The notes under the pieces: generated by a model | The model's input: the letters and a program-made list of their open reading frames with translations, nothing else | Told to the model about the DNA's origin: nothing | Database searches by the model: none | Part shown: positions 19,324 through 28,326 of the stretch, one piece after another | Numbering within the stretch: position 1 is the stretch's first letter | Layout of the letters: every line of letters starts with the position of its first letter | From: Glycomyces sp. L485 | Lineage (GTDB): Bacteria > Actinomycetota > Actinomycetes > Mycobacteriales > Micromonosporaceae | Length of the DNA stretch: 64,000 nt | Direction: 5' to 3' | Assembly (NCBI RefSeq): GCF_022548875.1 | Contig: NZ_JAKZEW010000005.1 | Span: forward strand, 1-64,000 | Made by a program: the position numbers and the translations under genes

Positions 19324-19516
19324 AGGCGGCGAGAGCCCCGCGACATAGGTTAGGACCACAGTCCTGCGGGTATCCGGACTCACTAAGGTGAGAACGGACA
19401 GATTCAAGGACGAACTGCCTTCCGCCTTTGGCGAAAGGCTCGTAGACTTAAAACCACAAGCACCAAGGCCCGTCGAGATGCCGCCGGGCCTGCCGAGACT
19501 ATGCAGGAGGAGTGTC

Positions 19517-19921
19517 GTGCCGCTCTCCGACCACGAACAACGCCTGTTCGAAGAAATCGAGCAGTCCTTGTCCGAAGACCCGCAGTTCGCCTCTGTCGTG
19601 CGCGCACACGATCCGGCGCATGTGACGCGGCGCAGGCTCATCCTGGCCGGCATCGTCACCGTCATGGGCATCGGCCTAGTCATCGGCACCGTCATCGCCG
19701 GCGCCGCGAATTGGGGCGCACCGATCGGCGCAGTGCTCATGTTCGGTGGTCTGATCCTCGGTCTGTGGGCACAACGCCGAGCCACCACCGGCACGCTGAA
19801 AGCGGTCGACGGCAAGGCCACCCGCACGACCGGCGGCTCCCAGACCCCCAAACCGGGCGGCTTCACCTCCCGCATGGAAGAGCGCTGGCGCCGCCGCCGC
19901 GACAGCGGCGAGATGTTCTGA
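19517..19921 (+). CDS. DUF3040 membrane protein
   Basis: A 134-residue protein of the actinobacterial DUF3040 family: the start MPLSDHEQRLFEEIEQSLSEDP is diagnostic. Two adjacent TM helices (about residues 42-62 and 66-84) are followed by a basic, flexible tail ending MEERWRRRRDSGEMF. Function unknown; relatives often sit next to the division gene mraZ, but no dcw genes are here. GTG at 19517 follows GGAGGAG, which rules out the longer frame upstream. The leader from 19324 to 19516 contains a hairpin (near 19418-19440) and TAGACT at 19443. Confidence 0.85.
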   Translation: MPLSDHEQRLFEEIEQSLSEDPQFASVVRAHDPAHVTRRRLILAGIVTVMGIGLVIGTVIAGAANWGAPIGAVLMFGGLILGLWAQRRATTGTLKAVDGKATRTTGGSQTPKPGGFTSRMEERWRRRRDSGEMF

Positions 19922-19936
19922 CGAACCGACGACCCC

Positions 19937-19974
19937 ACGACTTGAGAAGACCAGACCCAACGACTTGAGAAGAC
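19937..19974. repeat. Short tandem direct repeat
   Basis: ACGACTTGAGAAGAC occurs at 19937-19951 and again at 19960-19974, a 23-base period, just before the terminator. No role is evident. Confidence 0.5.
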
Positions 19975-20010
19975 GAGACGGGCCGCGCCCCCAGGCGCGG
20001 CCCGTCTCGT
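19973..20010. terminator. Bidirectional terminator between DUF3040 and DUF4191
   Basis: A perfect 17-bp stem (19973-19989 with 19994-20010) and a 4-base loop lies between two convergent genes, followed by GTATGTAGTT. It probably serves both. Confidence 0.75.
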
Positions 20011-20033
20011 ATGTAGTTCAGCCGGTTCTCGGT

Positions 20034-20729
20034 TCAGCGGCCCTTGAGCATCGCGCGCCTCGCCGCCTTGCCGGCGTTCACGCTGGTCGGGACCGGCCCC
20101 TTCGGGATCGCCATGCCCATGCCCATCGCGTCGAGGCGCTTGGCGACATGGTTCGCGGACTTCGCGTCGATGTTCTTCGGCAGCCTCGTCAGCCGCTTGC
20201 GCACCTCGGTCACCGAGACGTCGTCGCCCTGCGTCTCCCCGACCATGAACGTGTAGATCGGCGTCGAGCCGACCACCCGCGAGATCCGCTTCTTCTCCTG
20301 GCCCAGGAGCTTCCGCGCCTTGCCGCCGCCCTCGCCCAGCAGCACCACACCGGCCTTGCCGACCGCGCGGTGCACCATCTGGGTCTCCGAGACCGCCGCG
20401 ACGCCCGGCGTCACGTGCCAGCCGCGCATGCCGTCGATGAGCGCGTAGGCGGCGCCGGGCTTGCCGACCGCCTCCCGGTTCACCACCTTGCTGGTGCGGA
20501 TGTTCAGCACGATCATCCCGGCCAGCAGCGCGATGAACACCGCGCTGGCGTACCACAGCAGCGAGAACCCGGCGAAGATCACCAGGGCGGTTACGGCGAT
20601 GAACGGCAGCAGAATCGCGGCGGCCTCCAGCGGAAGGAACCACTTGTCCCGCTGCGTGGTGAACTTGATGGCCAGACCGATGGTCTTCAGTCTCGACCCG
20701 AAGGACTCTTTCTCCTGCTGCTTTGCCAT
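20034..20729 (-). CDS. DUF4191 membrane protein
   Basis: A 231-residue protein beginning MAKQQEKESFGSRLKTIG, with two TM helices (about residues 33-53 and 55-76) and a C-terminal soluble region containing GSTPIYTFMVGETQGDD. DUF4191 proteins are restricted to actinobacteria and almost always follow lipA, as here (10-base gap, same strand). A role linked to lipoate or envelope metabolism has been suggested only by this neighbourhood; no biochemical function is known. Confidence 0.88.
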   Translation of the reverse strand: MAKQQEKESFGSRLKTIGLAIKFTTQRDKWFLPLEAAAILLPFIAVTALVIFAGFSLLWYASAVFIALLAGMIVLNIRTSKVVNREAVGKPGAAYALIDGMRGWHVTPGVAAVSETQMVHRAVGKAGVVLLGEGGGKARKLLGQEKKRISRVVGSTPIYTFMVGETQGDDVSVTEVRKRLTRLPKNIDAKSANHVAKRLDAMGMGMAIPKGPVPTSVNAGKAARRAMLKGR

Positions 20730-20739
20730 GCTCTTAAGT

Positions 20740-21732
20740 CTAGTGTGCGACCCGCGCCGCTACGGGAGGGGCCGATTCACGGTTCGAAAGCTTCGCCGAG
20801 GGAGTTTCGGCGCGCGCGTCGATCGCCTGCCTGTACAGCCGACCGGCCCGATACGAGGAGCGCACCAGCGGTCCGCTCATGACCCCGGCGAAGCCGATCT
20901 CCTCGGCCTCTACCGACAGCTCCACGAACTCCTCGGGCTTGACCCACCGGTCGACCGGGTGATGGCGCTTCGTCGGGCGCAGGTACTGGGTGATGGTGAC
21001 CAGTTCGCACCCGGCCTCGTGCAGGTCGCGCAGCGCCTGCGAGATCTCCTCACGGGTCTCGCCCATCCCGAGGATGAGGTTCGACTTGGTGACCAGGCCC
21101 TCCTGGCGGGCCGAGGTGATGACGCCGAGCGAGCGCTCGTAGGTGAACGCGGGGCGGATCCGCTTGAAGATGCGCGGCACCGTCTCCACGTTGTGCGCCA
21201 GCACCTCCGGGCGGGAGGAGAAGACCTCGGCGAGCTGGTCGGGCTCGGCGTTGAAGTCGGGGATGAGCAGCTCGACGCCGCACCCGGGGATCGCCGCGTG
21301 GATCTGGCGGACGGTCTCGGCGTAGAGCCAGGCGCCGCCGTCGTCGAGGTCGTCGCGGGCGACGCCGGTGACCGTGGCGTACTTCAGGCCCATCGTCTTG
21401 ACCGACTCGGCGACCTTCGCCGGCTCGGTGCGGTCGAGCGGCGAGGGCCTGCCGGTGTCGATCTGGCAGAAGTCGCAGCGTCGCGTGCACTGCGAGCCGC
21501 CGATGAGGAACGTCGCCTCCCGGTCCTCCCAGCACTCGTAGATGTTGGGACAGCCGGCTTCTTGGCAGACGGTATGCAGGCCTTCGCTCTTGACGAGGCT
21601 GCGCAGTTCGGTGTACTCCGGACCGGTCTTGGCCTTGACCTTGATCCAGGAGGGTTTCTTCTCGATCGGGATTTCGGCATTGCGCGCTTCGAGGCGCAGC
21701 ATCCGGCGTCCCTCGGGCTGTTCGGAAGTCAC
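20740..21732 (-). CDS. lipA: Lipoyl synthase
   Basis: A 330-residue radical SAM enzyme that inserts two sulfurs into octanoyl chains on E2 and GcvH proteins. Both iron-sulfur sites are complete: the auxiliary cluster cysteines in [16 protein letters not shown] (CX4CX5C) and the radical SAM motif [13 protein letters not shown] (CX3CX2C). The C-terminal RSSY serine ligand is present ([11 protein letters not shown]). The octanoyltransferase gene lipB, often upstream, is not in this window. It would supply lipoate for the pyruvate dehydrogenase complex whose E1 (aceE) is encoded at 30-33 kb. Confidence 0.96.
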   Translation of the reverse strand: MTSEQPEGRRMLRLEARNAEIPIEKKPSWIKVKAKTGPEYTELRSLVKSEGLHTVCQEAGCPNIYECWEDREATFLIGGSQCTRRCDFCQIDTGRPSPLDRTEPAKVAESVKTMGLKYATVTGVARDDLDDGGAWLYAETVRQIHAAIPGCGVELLIPDFNAEPDQLAEVFSSRPEVLAHNVETVPRIFKRIRPAFTYERSLGVITSARQEGLVTKSNLILGMGETREEISQALRDLHEAGCELVTITQYLRPTKRHHPVDRWVKPEEFVELSVEAEEIGFAGVMSGPLVRSSYRAGRLYRQAIDARAETPSAKLSNRESAPPVAARVAH

Positions 21733-21832
21733 GGCACCAGCCTACGCCGGGACCGGTCCGGACGGCAGGTGTCGCTCGGCACAGCGGTCTCGCCGAAGAG
21801 ACGTCGGATGAATGCCGAGCTGCTGTAATGAC

Positions 21833-22669
21833 GTGGTGGAACTCATTTACCAGGGCAAGGTTCGCGACCTCTACGCCGACGGCGACGACCTGATCATCGT
21901 CGCCTCCAACCGTGTCAGCGTCTACGACGTCGTCCTGCCCACCGAGATCCCCGAGAAGGGCGCGCTCCTTACGGCCTTGAGCCTGTGGTGGTTCCAAGCG
22001 CTCGGCGACCTCGTCCCGAACCACGTGGTGTCCGCCGACGACGTCCCCGCCGAGTTCGCCGGCCGTGCCCTGCGCGTCATGCGCCTCGACATGGTGCCCG
22101 TCGAGGCCATCGCCCGCGGCTACCTGACCGGCTCGGGACTCGCCGACTACCGGGCCACCGGCGCGGTCTGCGGCATCGACCTGCCGGAGGGCCTGGTCGA
22201 CGGCTCGAAGCTGCCTGAGCCGATCTACACGCCCACCACCAAAGCACCCGTGGGCGACCACGACGAGCCCGTCACCTTCGACCAGACGGTCGCCGACCTC
22301 GGCCCCGATCTCGCCGGGCAGGTCCGCGACCTGACATTGGACGTGTACCGGCGCGGCGCCGAGATCGCCGCCGACCGGGGCATCATCATCGCCGACACCA
22401 AGCTCGAGTTCGGCACCGACCGGGACGGCACGCTCCGCCTCGCCGATGAGATCCTCACCTCCGACTCCTCGCGATTCTGGGACGCGGAGCTGTGGAAGCC
22501 GGGCCGGTCGCAGCCGTCGTTCGACAAGCAGTACGTCCGCGACTGGGCCAAGTCCACCGGCTGGAAGCCCGACACCGGAGAGGCGCCGGAGATACCGGCA
22601 GACATCGTCGACGCGACCCGCCTGCGCTACATCGAGGCCTACGAGCGCCTCACCGGGCGGCGCTGGTGA
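21833..22669 (+). CDS. purC: Phosphoribosylaminoimidazole-succinocarboxamide synthase (SAICAR synthase)
   Basis: A 278-residue purine biosynthesis enzyme joining CAIR and aspartate. The opening LIYQGKVRDLYADGDDLIIVASNRVSVYD (ATP-binding), VPVEAIARGYLTGSG, and IIADTKLEFG are intact. GTG at 21833 is used because the protein then begins VVELIYQGKVRDLY like relatives; a GTG one codon later is equally possible. It is divergent from lipA and no other pur genes are adjacent. Its last 20 bases overlap a degenerate histidine-kinase remnant on the other strand. Confidence 0.94.
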   Translation: MVELIYQGKVRDLYADGDDLIIVASNRVSVYDVVLPTEIPEKGALLTALSLWWFQALGDLVPNHVVSADDVPAEFAGRALRVMRLDMVPVEAIARGYLTGSGLADYRATGAVCGIDLPEGLVDGSKLPEPIYTPTTKAPVGDHDEPVTFDQTVADLGPDLAGQVRDLTLDVYRRGAEIAADRGIIIADTKLEFGTDRDGTLRLADEILTSDSSRFWDAELWKPGRSQPSFDKQYVRDWAKSTGWKPDTGEAPEIPADIVDATRLRYIEAYERLTGRRW

Positions 22670-23056
22670 CCTTGAGCGGCACGCGCATCGCCAGCCGCCA
22701 GCCGTCACCGCCGGTCGGGCCGTAGCCGAGGCTCCCTCCCAGCAGCTCGGCGCGCTGGCGCAGGCTCATCAGCCCGAACTGCGAACACCACGTCGTGCAT
22801 CTCGCGCGCCAGCTGGGCCCGCTCGGCGGCCAGCGCCTGCTCGGTCAGCAGCTGCTGCTCGTGTTCGCGCGCCTCTGTGATCTCCTCGAGCCGGCCGGCC
22901 GGCCGGCCAGGTCGTGGCGGGTCCGTTGGAGATAGCCCAGTATCGCGGGGACCGTCGCCATGATCAGGTAGTACAGGTTGTCGCGGATGACGTAGTCGTT
23001 GGCGTACGACCCGTGCACCAGGTCGACCAGGCTCACAGGGTGCTCACCGCCGTACT
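22650..23056 (-). pseudogene. Histidine kinase remnant with internal deletion and frameshift
   Basis: Minus-strand pieces of a two-component sensor kinase. The upstream piece reads membrane-domain sequence (DLVHGSYANDYVIRDNLYY, then a hydrophobic stretch). After a GGCC tandem run at about 22897-22912 the frame shifts, then reads a coiled linker and dimerisation helix ending AERAQLAREMHDVV. The next residues, GLMSLRQRAELLGGSLGYG, belong to the very end of a HATPase_c domain, so almost the whole catalytic domain has been deleted. The phospho-His region is present but cannot work. The N-terminus also appears cut near 23056. Confidence 0.75.
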
Positions 23057-23099
23057 GCAAGTGCGAACGCGACGCCGATGGACCAGAAGAGGAAACAGC

Positions 23100-23408
23100 A
23101 CCCGGACCAAGGTGGCGCTGCGCCGGGCGGTCGAGAAGCTCGTCCCGCCCGCGATCGTCGAGCGGCCCAAGATGGGGTTCCCCACGCCGCACCGCCAATG
23201 GCTGGCCGGGCCGATGTTCGGATGGGTCGACCACCTGGTCGCGGAGGCCCGCTGCGGCCACCTGCTCGACCTCGAATACGCCCGGCGGCTGCTGCGCGAG
23301 CACCGCGAGGGCCACGATCACGCCCGGAAGATCTGGACGATCATGGTCTTCTGCATCTGGTACTCCCAGATCGGTGCCGACTCGAAGCCGTTCAAGGCGC
23401 GGTCGTGA
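23100..23408 (+). pseudogene. Asparagine synthetase (AsnB) C-terminal fragment
   Basis: About 103 codons of plus-strand sequence match the C-terminal end of glutamine-hydrolysing asparagine synthetases: TKVALRRAVEKLVPPAIV, RPKMGFPTPHRQWLAGP, and the final ARKIWTIMVFCIWYSQ. The glutaminase domain and most of the synthetase domain are missing, and the sequence just before 23100 belongs to the opposite-strand kinase remnant. It is a truncated relic, not a functional enzyme. The junction marks a past deletion or rearrangement. Confidence 0.78.
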
Positions 23409-23424
23409 GCCGGCCGCCGAAGGT

Positions 23425-24642
23425 TCAGGTGGTCCGATCACGCCCGTACGTGAGCCGCCTGAGCAGCACCTCGAACGGCCCGCGGACGCCTGCGCGGCTC
23501 ATGGACACTGCGAGTACCACGGTGAGGGCCCAGGTGCCGGCGGCGACGCCGTACGCGGCCAGGTAGCCCATGCCGTCTCCGAGTCCGAGACCCCAGACGG
23601 CCAGGAGCGGCGCCATGATGAACGACTGGCACAGGTAGCACGTGAGCGATCGCTCGCCGACGGCCGCGAGTGCGCCGGGCAGGCCCTTGCGTCCGTAGTC
23701 GCTCAGCCGGTGGGCCAGCAGAGCGAAGCCGCAGATGTAGCCGAGCCCGGCGTACATGCCGCCCAGCACGGTGAGGATCGCCGCGCCCATGTGCATCCCG
23801 TTCGACGGGTGCCAGGCACCGAGTCCGATGAGCGCGAACGGCAGCGAGCTGAGGACGTTGACGACCATCCCGGAGGCGAACGTCTTCTTCAGCTGCGGCA
23901 GGTGATCCCGGGGGTGGTCGATCCATCCGCCGCGCTGGATCATGATGCCGACGATGACCAGCGGGATGAAGAGCGCGAGGAGTACCAGGGTGAGCGTTCC
24001 GGCGATCGAGGCGATCGGACCGAAGAGGAGCTGCTCGACATAGGGCGGCAGACCGAATTCCACCGGCTCGGGGGCGGCGGTGTAGAAGAAGGCGAACACC
24101 GGGAGCGACACGACCACCACGTATATCGAGCTGCCCCACAGCCAGCGCCGCAGGCTCCTGTCGGAGAGGTGGACGAAGAACAGCGCGATGAGGCCGGTGG
24201 CGCCGTACGGGGCGAGGATGTCGCCGTAGAACAGGAACGTGGCGTGCACGAAGCCGAACGCGATGAGCCACCAGCTGCGGCGCCGCAGGATCTTCCGGAC
24301 GCCTTTGGCGTCCATGCCGCGTCCGAACATGCGCGAGGCCATGACGGCCATGCCGAATCCGTAGAGGATCGCGAACATGGGGCGCGAGCGCTCGGCGATG
24401 AGGAGTTGCTCGATGAACAGCGCCACGCGGTCGAAGGCGGCGGCGTCGGCGATGTGGTTGTAGTCGTCGAGCGAATGTCCGTGCAGGTAGATGGCGACGT
24501 TGGCGATGGCGATGAACAGCAGCATCGCCCCGCGGGCGATGTCGGGCGCCAGTGAGCGCTCCGATCGCGGGATGGAGGTGAGCGGGGGCGGCACGGGGGA
24601 GTGGACCGTCGCCTGGGGCGAGGTTGCCATGGGAGGCTCCAA
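23425..24642 (-). CDS. DUF418 integral membrane protein
   Basis: A 405-residue membrane protein with about ten hydrophobic helices. The DUF418 opening LAPDIARGAMLLFIAIANV (about residues 27-45) and the C-terminal DUF418 domain (GERSLTCYLCQSFIMAPLL, about residue 335) are present. The family is widespread and functionally uncharacterised; some members are linked to acyl transfer by fold similarity. The ATG at 24642 lies at the 3' side of a 246-base gap behind fabF. Confidence 0.85.
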   Translation of the reverse strand: MEPPMATSPQATVHSPVPPPLTSIPRSERSLAPDIARGAMLLFIAIANVAIYLHGHSLDDYNHIADAAAFDRVALFIEQLLIAERSRPMFAILYGFGMAVMASRMFGRGMDAKGVRKILRRRSWWLIAFGFVHATFLFYGDILAPYGATGLIALFFVHLSDRSLRRWLWGSSIYVVVVSLPVFAFFYTAAPEPVEFGLPPYVEQLLFGPIASIAGTLTLVLLALFIPLVIVGIMIQRGGWIDHPRDHLPQLKKTFASGMVVNVLSSLPFALIGLGAWHPSNGMHMGAAILTVLGGMYAGLGYICGFALLAHRLSDYGRKGLPGALAAVGERSLTCYLCQSFIMAPLLAVWGLGLGDGMGYLAAYGVAAGTWALTVVLAVSMSRAGVRGPFEVLLRRLTYGRDRTT

Positions 24643-24847
24643 GATCGGTCGGGTTGTCGGGTTTCCTGTTGACAGTCTATGGACTTCCCGTAGTCCGCGC
24701 GGTACCGCGGACCGCCGTTCTGATTCGGGGGTCGGTGGTATTGCGCGAACGACCGGAATGTGCTCGGCTCGTATGAGAACCGATTTAATCTATCGGTGAT
24801 ATATCGAGAACGATGTATGCCTACCGAATCCCCTCGCGCACGACTGA

Positions 24848-24872
24848 GGCCCCACCGCGATGCGATGGGGCC
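24848..24872. terminator. Hairpin downstream of the fab operon
   Basis: GGCCCCA pairs with TGGGGCC around a loop that itself can pair CGC with GCG, 17 bases past the fabF stop. No T-tract. The rest of 24643-24847 is upstream DNA of the DUF418 gene with no identifiable gene. Confidence 0.5.
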
Positions 24873-24888
24873 CCAAAGGTATGGACGC

Positions 24889-26106
24889 CTACGGCTTCGC
24901 GAACAAGACCGCCGCATTGTGGCCGCCGAAACCGAACCCTGTGTTCATGGCGGCGTCGAGGTCCATCTTGCGGGCCTCGTTCGCCGCCACCTCCAGCACG
25001 AGTTCCGGGTCCGGGTTGTCGAGGTTGATCGTCGGCGGGATGACCCCGTCGTGGATCGCCAGGATCGTCGCGATCGACTCGACCGCGCCGGCCCCGCCGA
25101 GCAGGTGCCCGGTCATCGACTTGGTCCCGGTCAGGACCACGTGCTCGCCGATCTCCCGCTTGACGCCCTTGACTTCGGCCATGTCGCCGACCGGAGTCGA
25201 AGTCGCGTGGGCGTTGACGTGCCCGATGCTCTTCGGGTCGATCCCGGCCTGCTTGATGGCGGCGCGCATGGCGCGGCCGCCGCCGTTGCACTCGGGGTCG
25301 GGCTGCACGATGTCGAAGCCGTCCGAGGTCAGACCAGAACCGGCCACGACCGCGTAGATCTTCGCCCCGCGGGCTTCGGCGTGGTCGCGGCGCTCCAGCA
25401 CCAGAGCACCGGCGCCCTCACCCATGACGAAGCCGTCGCGGTCGCGGTCCCAAGGGCGCGAAGCGCGCTCGGGGTCGTCGTTGCGAGTCGACATAGCCTT
25501 CATGGACGCGAACCCGGCCATCGGCAGGCCGCCGATGACCGCCTCCGCGCCGCCGGCGATGGCGACGTCGGCACGGCCGGCGCGGATCATGTCGGCCGCC
25601 CACGAGATCGCCTCGGCCGACGTGGCGCACGCGCTGGTCGGGGCGTGGACCCCGGCCTTGGCGTGGAATTCCAGGCCGACCACGGCCGCGGGGCCGTTGG
25701 GCATGAGCATCGGAACGGTGAACGGGGAGACCCGCCGCGGGCCCTTCTCCTCCAGGATGTCGTCCTGTTCGAGCAGGGTCAGGGCCCCGCCGATGCCGGA
25801 GCCGAACACGACCCCGAGACGTTCCTTTTCGAGGTCGTCGCTCAGGCCCGCGTCGTCCCACGCCTGCTGGGAGGCGATGAGTGCGATCTGCTCGGAGCGG
25901 TCGAGGCGACGCAGCCGGACCCGAGGCAGCACCTCGGAGGGCTCGACGGCCAGTTGGGCCGCGATGCGCACCGGGAGTTCCTGCGCCCACTCCTCTTCGA
26001 GAGCGTTGACGCCGGATCTTCCGGCGACGAGAGCTTCCCAGGTCGACGCCACGTCCCCGCCGAGCGGGGTAGTCGCGCCGAGCCCGGTGACGACTACCTC
26101 AGTCAC
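24889..26106 (-). CDS. fabF: Beta-ketoacyl-ACP synthase II
   Basis: A 405-residue condensing enzyme extending acyl-ACP with malonyl-ACP. The nucleophile lies in APTSACATSAEAISWA, the catalytic histidines in HVNAHATSTPVGD and (later) GFGFGGHNAAVLF, and the start VVVTGLGATTPLGGD is typical. It is the last gene of fabD-fabH-acpP-fabF on the minus strand, one base after acpP. A terminator hairpin follows. The order equals the housekeeping fatty acid synthase cluster of Streptomyces and relatives. Confidence 0.95.
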   Translation of the reverse strand: MTEVVVTGLGATTPLGGDVASTWEALVAGRSGVNALEEEWAQELPVRIAAQLAVEPSEVLPRVRLRRLDRSEQIALIASQQAWDDAGLSDDLEKERLGVVFGSGIGGALTLLEQDDILEEKGPRRVSPFTVPMLMPNGPAAVVGLEFHAKAGVHAPTSACATSAEAISWAADMIRAGRADVAIAGGAEAVIGGLPMAGFASMKAMSTRNDDPERASRPWDRDRDGFVMGEGAGALVLERRDHAEARGAKIYAVVAGSGLTSDGFDIVQPDPECNGGGRAMRAAIKQAGIDPKSIGHVNAHATSTPVGDMAEVKGVKREIGEHVVLTGTKSMTGHLLGGAGAVESIATILAIHDGVIPPTINLDNPDPELVLEVAANEARKMDLDAAMNTGFGFGGHNAAVLFAKP

Positions 26107-26107
26107 A

Positions 26108-26344
26108 TTAACCCTTTTCGATGTAGGAAACGGCGTCGCCGACGGTCTTCAGGTTCGCGACCTCGTCGTCGGGAATCTTCACGCCGAACTTCTCTTCGGC
26201 GGCAACCACGACCTCGACCATCGCCAGCGAGTCGACGTCCAGGTCGTCGGTGAAGGACTTGCCGTCCTCGACGTCGTCGGGGTTCACGCCCGCGACCTCT
26301 TCGAGAATGTCGGACAGTCCTTCGCGGATCTCGTCACGAGACAT
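26108..26344 (-). CDS. acpP: Acyl carrier protein
   Basis: A 78-residue carrier with the 4'-phosphopantetheine serine in DLDVDSLAMVEVV (about residue 39) and the acidic helix II that docks fatty acid synthase enzymes. Charge and length are standard. It lies between fabH and fabF. Confidence 0.96.
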   Translation of the reverse strand: MSRDEIREGLSDILEEVAGVNPDDVEDGKSFTDDLDVDSLAMVEVVVAAEEKFGVKIPDDEVANLKTVGDAVSYIEKG

Positions 26345-26364
26345 GTGTTTGTTCCTCTCGATAA

Positions 26365-27318
26365 TTACGGGCAGCGGATGACTTGCCCGGCATAGGTGAG
26401 CCCGCCGCCGAACCCGAACAGGAGAATCGGGGCGCCGGAGGCGATCTTGCCAGTTTGTACCAGCTTCGACAACGCCAGCGGCACCGATGCCGCGGAGGTG
26501 TTGCCTGAATAGACGATGTCGTCGGCGATGATGCAGTCGTCACCGAAGTCGAGCCGCTTGGCGATGCCCTGGATGATCCGCAGGTTCGCCTGGTGCGGCA
26601 CGAAGGCCGCGAGCTCGGAGATCTTGACGTCGGCCCGCTCGGCGACCTTCTCGACGAGCGGGGCGAGCTGCGTGGTGGCCCAGCGGAACACGGTCTGGCC
26701 GGCCTGCTTGATGAACGGGACGTCCTCCTCGATGCGGATGACGTCGCTCATGGACGGCTCCGAGCCCCACACGACAGGGCTGATCGCCAGGGCCGGGTCG
26801 TCGGTGCCCTCCACGATCACCGCGCCGGCGGCGTCGCCGAAGAGAACGCACGAGGTGCGGTCCTCCCAGTCGGTGACTGCGGTGAGCTTCTCAGCGCCGA
26901 TGACGATGGCGCGCTTGGCACTGCCGACTCTGATGGCCATGTCGGCCTGCGCGAGGGCGTACTCGAAGCCGGAGCAGGCGGTGTTGACGTCGATGGCGGC
27001 CGGGGTGGCGACGCCGAGCGCGTCGGCGACGCGGCAGGCGGTGTTGGGGCAGGTGTCCTTGGCCGAGACGGTGGCGACGACGACCATGTCGATGTCGGCG
27101 GGGCCGTAGCCGGAGTTCGCGAGCGCCTGCTCGGCGGCCTTGATCGCCATGTCGGCGACCTTCTCGTCGTCGGAGGCGATGCGGCGCTCCTTGATGCCGA
27201 CGCGGCTGACGATCCACTCGTCATTGGTGTCGACCATCGCGGCGAGATCGGCGTTGGTGAGGACCTTTTCGGGCTGGTAGTGGCCTACGCTGACGACGCG
27301 TGATCCGTTGGCGCTCAC
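26365..27318 (-). CDS. fabH: Beta-ketoacyl-ACP synthase III
   Basis: A 317-residue initiating synthase that condenses a CoA starter with malonyl-ACP. The triad is visible: Cys in DVNTACSGFEYALA, His in FVPHQANLRIIQ, Asn in YSGNTSAASVPLAL. In actinomycetes FabH selects branched starters for iso/anteiso fatty acids; that preference is an inference here. The start overlaps the fabD stop (ATGA-type, minus strand). Confidence 0.95.
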   Translation of the reverse strand: MSANGSRVVSVGHYQPEKVLTNADLAAMVDTNDEWIVSRVGIKERRIASDDEKVADMAIKAAEQALANSGYGPADIDMVVVATVSAKDTCPNTACRVADALGVATPAAIDVNTACSGFEYALAQADMAIRVGSAKRAIVIGAEKLTAVTDWEDRTSCVLFGDAAGAVIVEGTDDPALAISPVVWGSEPSMSDVIRIEEDVPFIKQAGQTVFRWATTQLAPLVEKVAERADVKISELAAFVPHQANLRIIQGIAKRLDFGDDCIIADDIVYSGNTSAASVPLALSKLVQTGKIASGAPILLFGFGGGLTYAGQVIRCP

Positions 27319-28232
27319 TGGACTCCTTCACTGGCGGCGAGACTGGCGGCGGCCGCCAGGTCCTCGGGGGTGTTGACGTTGAGCCGTTCCACGCCCTTGA
27401 GAGCCCGCTTGGCCAGGCCAGTGAGCGTCCCTGCCGGCGGCAGTTCGATGACGGCCGTGACGCCCAACTCTCCAAGCGTACTCATGCAGGCGTCCCACCT
27501 GACCGGAGAGGTGACCTGGTCCACGAGTTGCCGGAGCGCCTGCGCGCCGGTCTCGACGGGCCTGCCGTCGCGGTTCGAGAGGAAGGTGCGCTCCGGGTCC
27601 GCGGTGGCGATCTCGCCGGCGACGGTTTCGAGCGCGGCGTGGGCTGGCGCCATGTGCGGGGTGTGGAAGGCGCCGGCGACTTTGAGGGGGATGACGCGGG
27701 TGCGCTCGGGGGCTTTCTCGGTGAACTTCTCGATCGCGGCGACCGGGCCCGCGGCGACGATCTGGCCGGCGCCGTTGCGGTTGGCCGGCCAGGCGCCGGC
27801 GGCCTCGATGGCGCTGAGGACGTCGGCCTCGACGCCGCCGAGGACGGCGGCCATGGTGGTGGGCTCGATGTCGCAGGCGGCGGCCATCTCGCGCCCGCGG
27901 ACGGCGGCGAGCTCGATCGCGGCCTCGGGCGTGAGGATGCCGGCGAGCGCGGCGGCTGTGAGTTCGCCGACGGAGTGACCGGCGACCACGCCGGCCGCGT
28001 CGACGGGCAGCTTCTCGGCGGCGAGGAGCCCCGCGGCGACCAGCAGCGGCTGGGTGTTGGCCGTGTCGGTGATCTCGGCTTGGTCGGCTTCGGTGCCCAG
28101 GTGGACGAGGTCGATGCCGATCAGGTCCGACCACGCTCGCAGCTTGGCGGCCGCGGCGGGGTCGGCTTCGATCCATGGCGTGAGGAACCCGGGTTTCTGC
28201 GAACCTTGCCCGGGAGCGAGAATGGCAAGCAC
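27315..28232 (-). CDS. fabD: Malonyl-CoA:ACP transacylase
   Basis: A 305-residue transferase loading malonyl onto ACP. The nucleophile elbow VVAGHSVGELTAAAL and the catalytic His in VAGAFHTPHMAPAH are intact, with LAPGQGSQKPGF near the start. GTG at 28232 gives the usual VLAILAPGQG beginning; an ATG at 28280 would add 16 residues without similarity to relatives. It is the first gene of the fab operon, 93 bases behind a PucR-type regulator in the same direction. Confidence 0.93.
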   Translation of the reverse strand: MLAILAPGQGSQKPGFLTPWIEADPAAAAKLRAWSDLIGIDLVHLGTEADQAEITDTANTQPLLVAAGLLAAEKLPVDAAGVVAGHSVGELTAAALAGILTPEAAIELAAVRGREMAAACDIEPTTMAAVLGGVEADVLSAIEAAGAWPANRNGAGQIVAAGPVAAIEKFTEKAPERTRVIPLKVAGAFHTPHMAPAHAALETVAGEIATADPERTFLSNRDGRPVETGAQALRQLVDQVTSPVRWDACMSTLGELGVTAVIELPPAGTLTGLAKRALKGVERLNVNTPEDLAAAASLAASEGVQ

Positions 28233-28312
28233 ATCTAGACTTTCGCTCAGTGAACATCCGAAACGGGCATGGCTGGACAACCGAAAGCCGGTCCCGTTCT
28301 TGTCAGAATCCT

Positions 28313-28326
28313 ACAACGGTCATTGT
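28313..28326. promoter_or_regulatory. Palindrome between fab regulator and fabD
   Basis: ACAACGGTCATTGT (ACAA-N6-TTGT) sits in the 93-base gap, at the stop codon of the regulator gene. It could be part of an operator for fabD expression; this is unproven. Confidence 0.25.
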
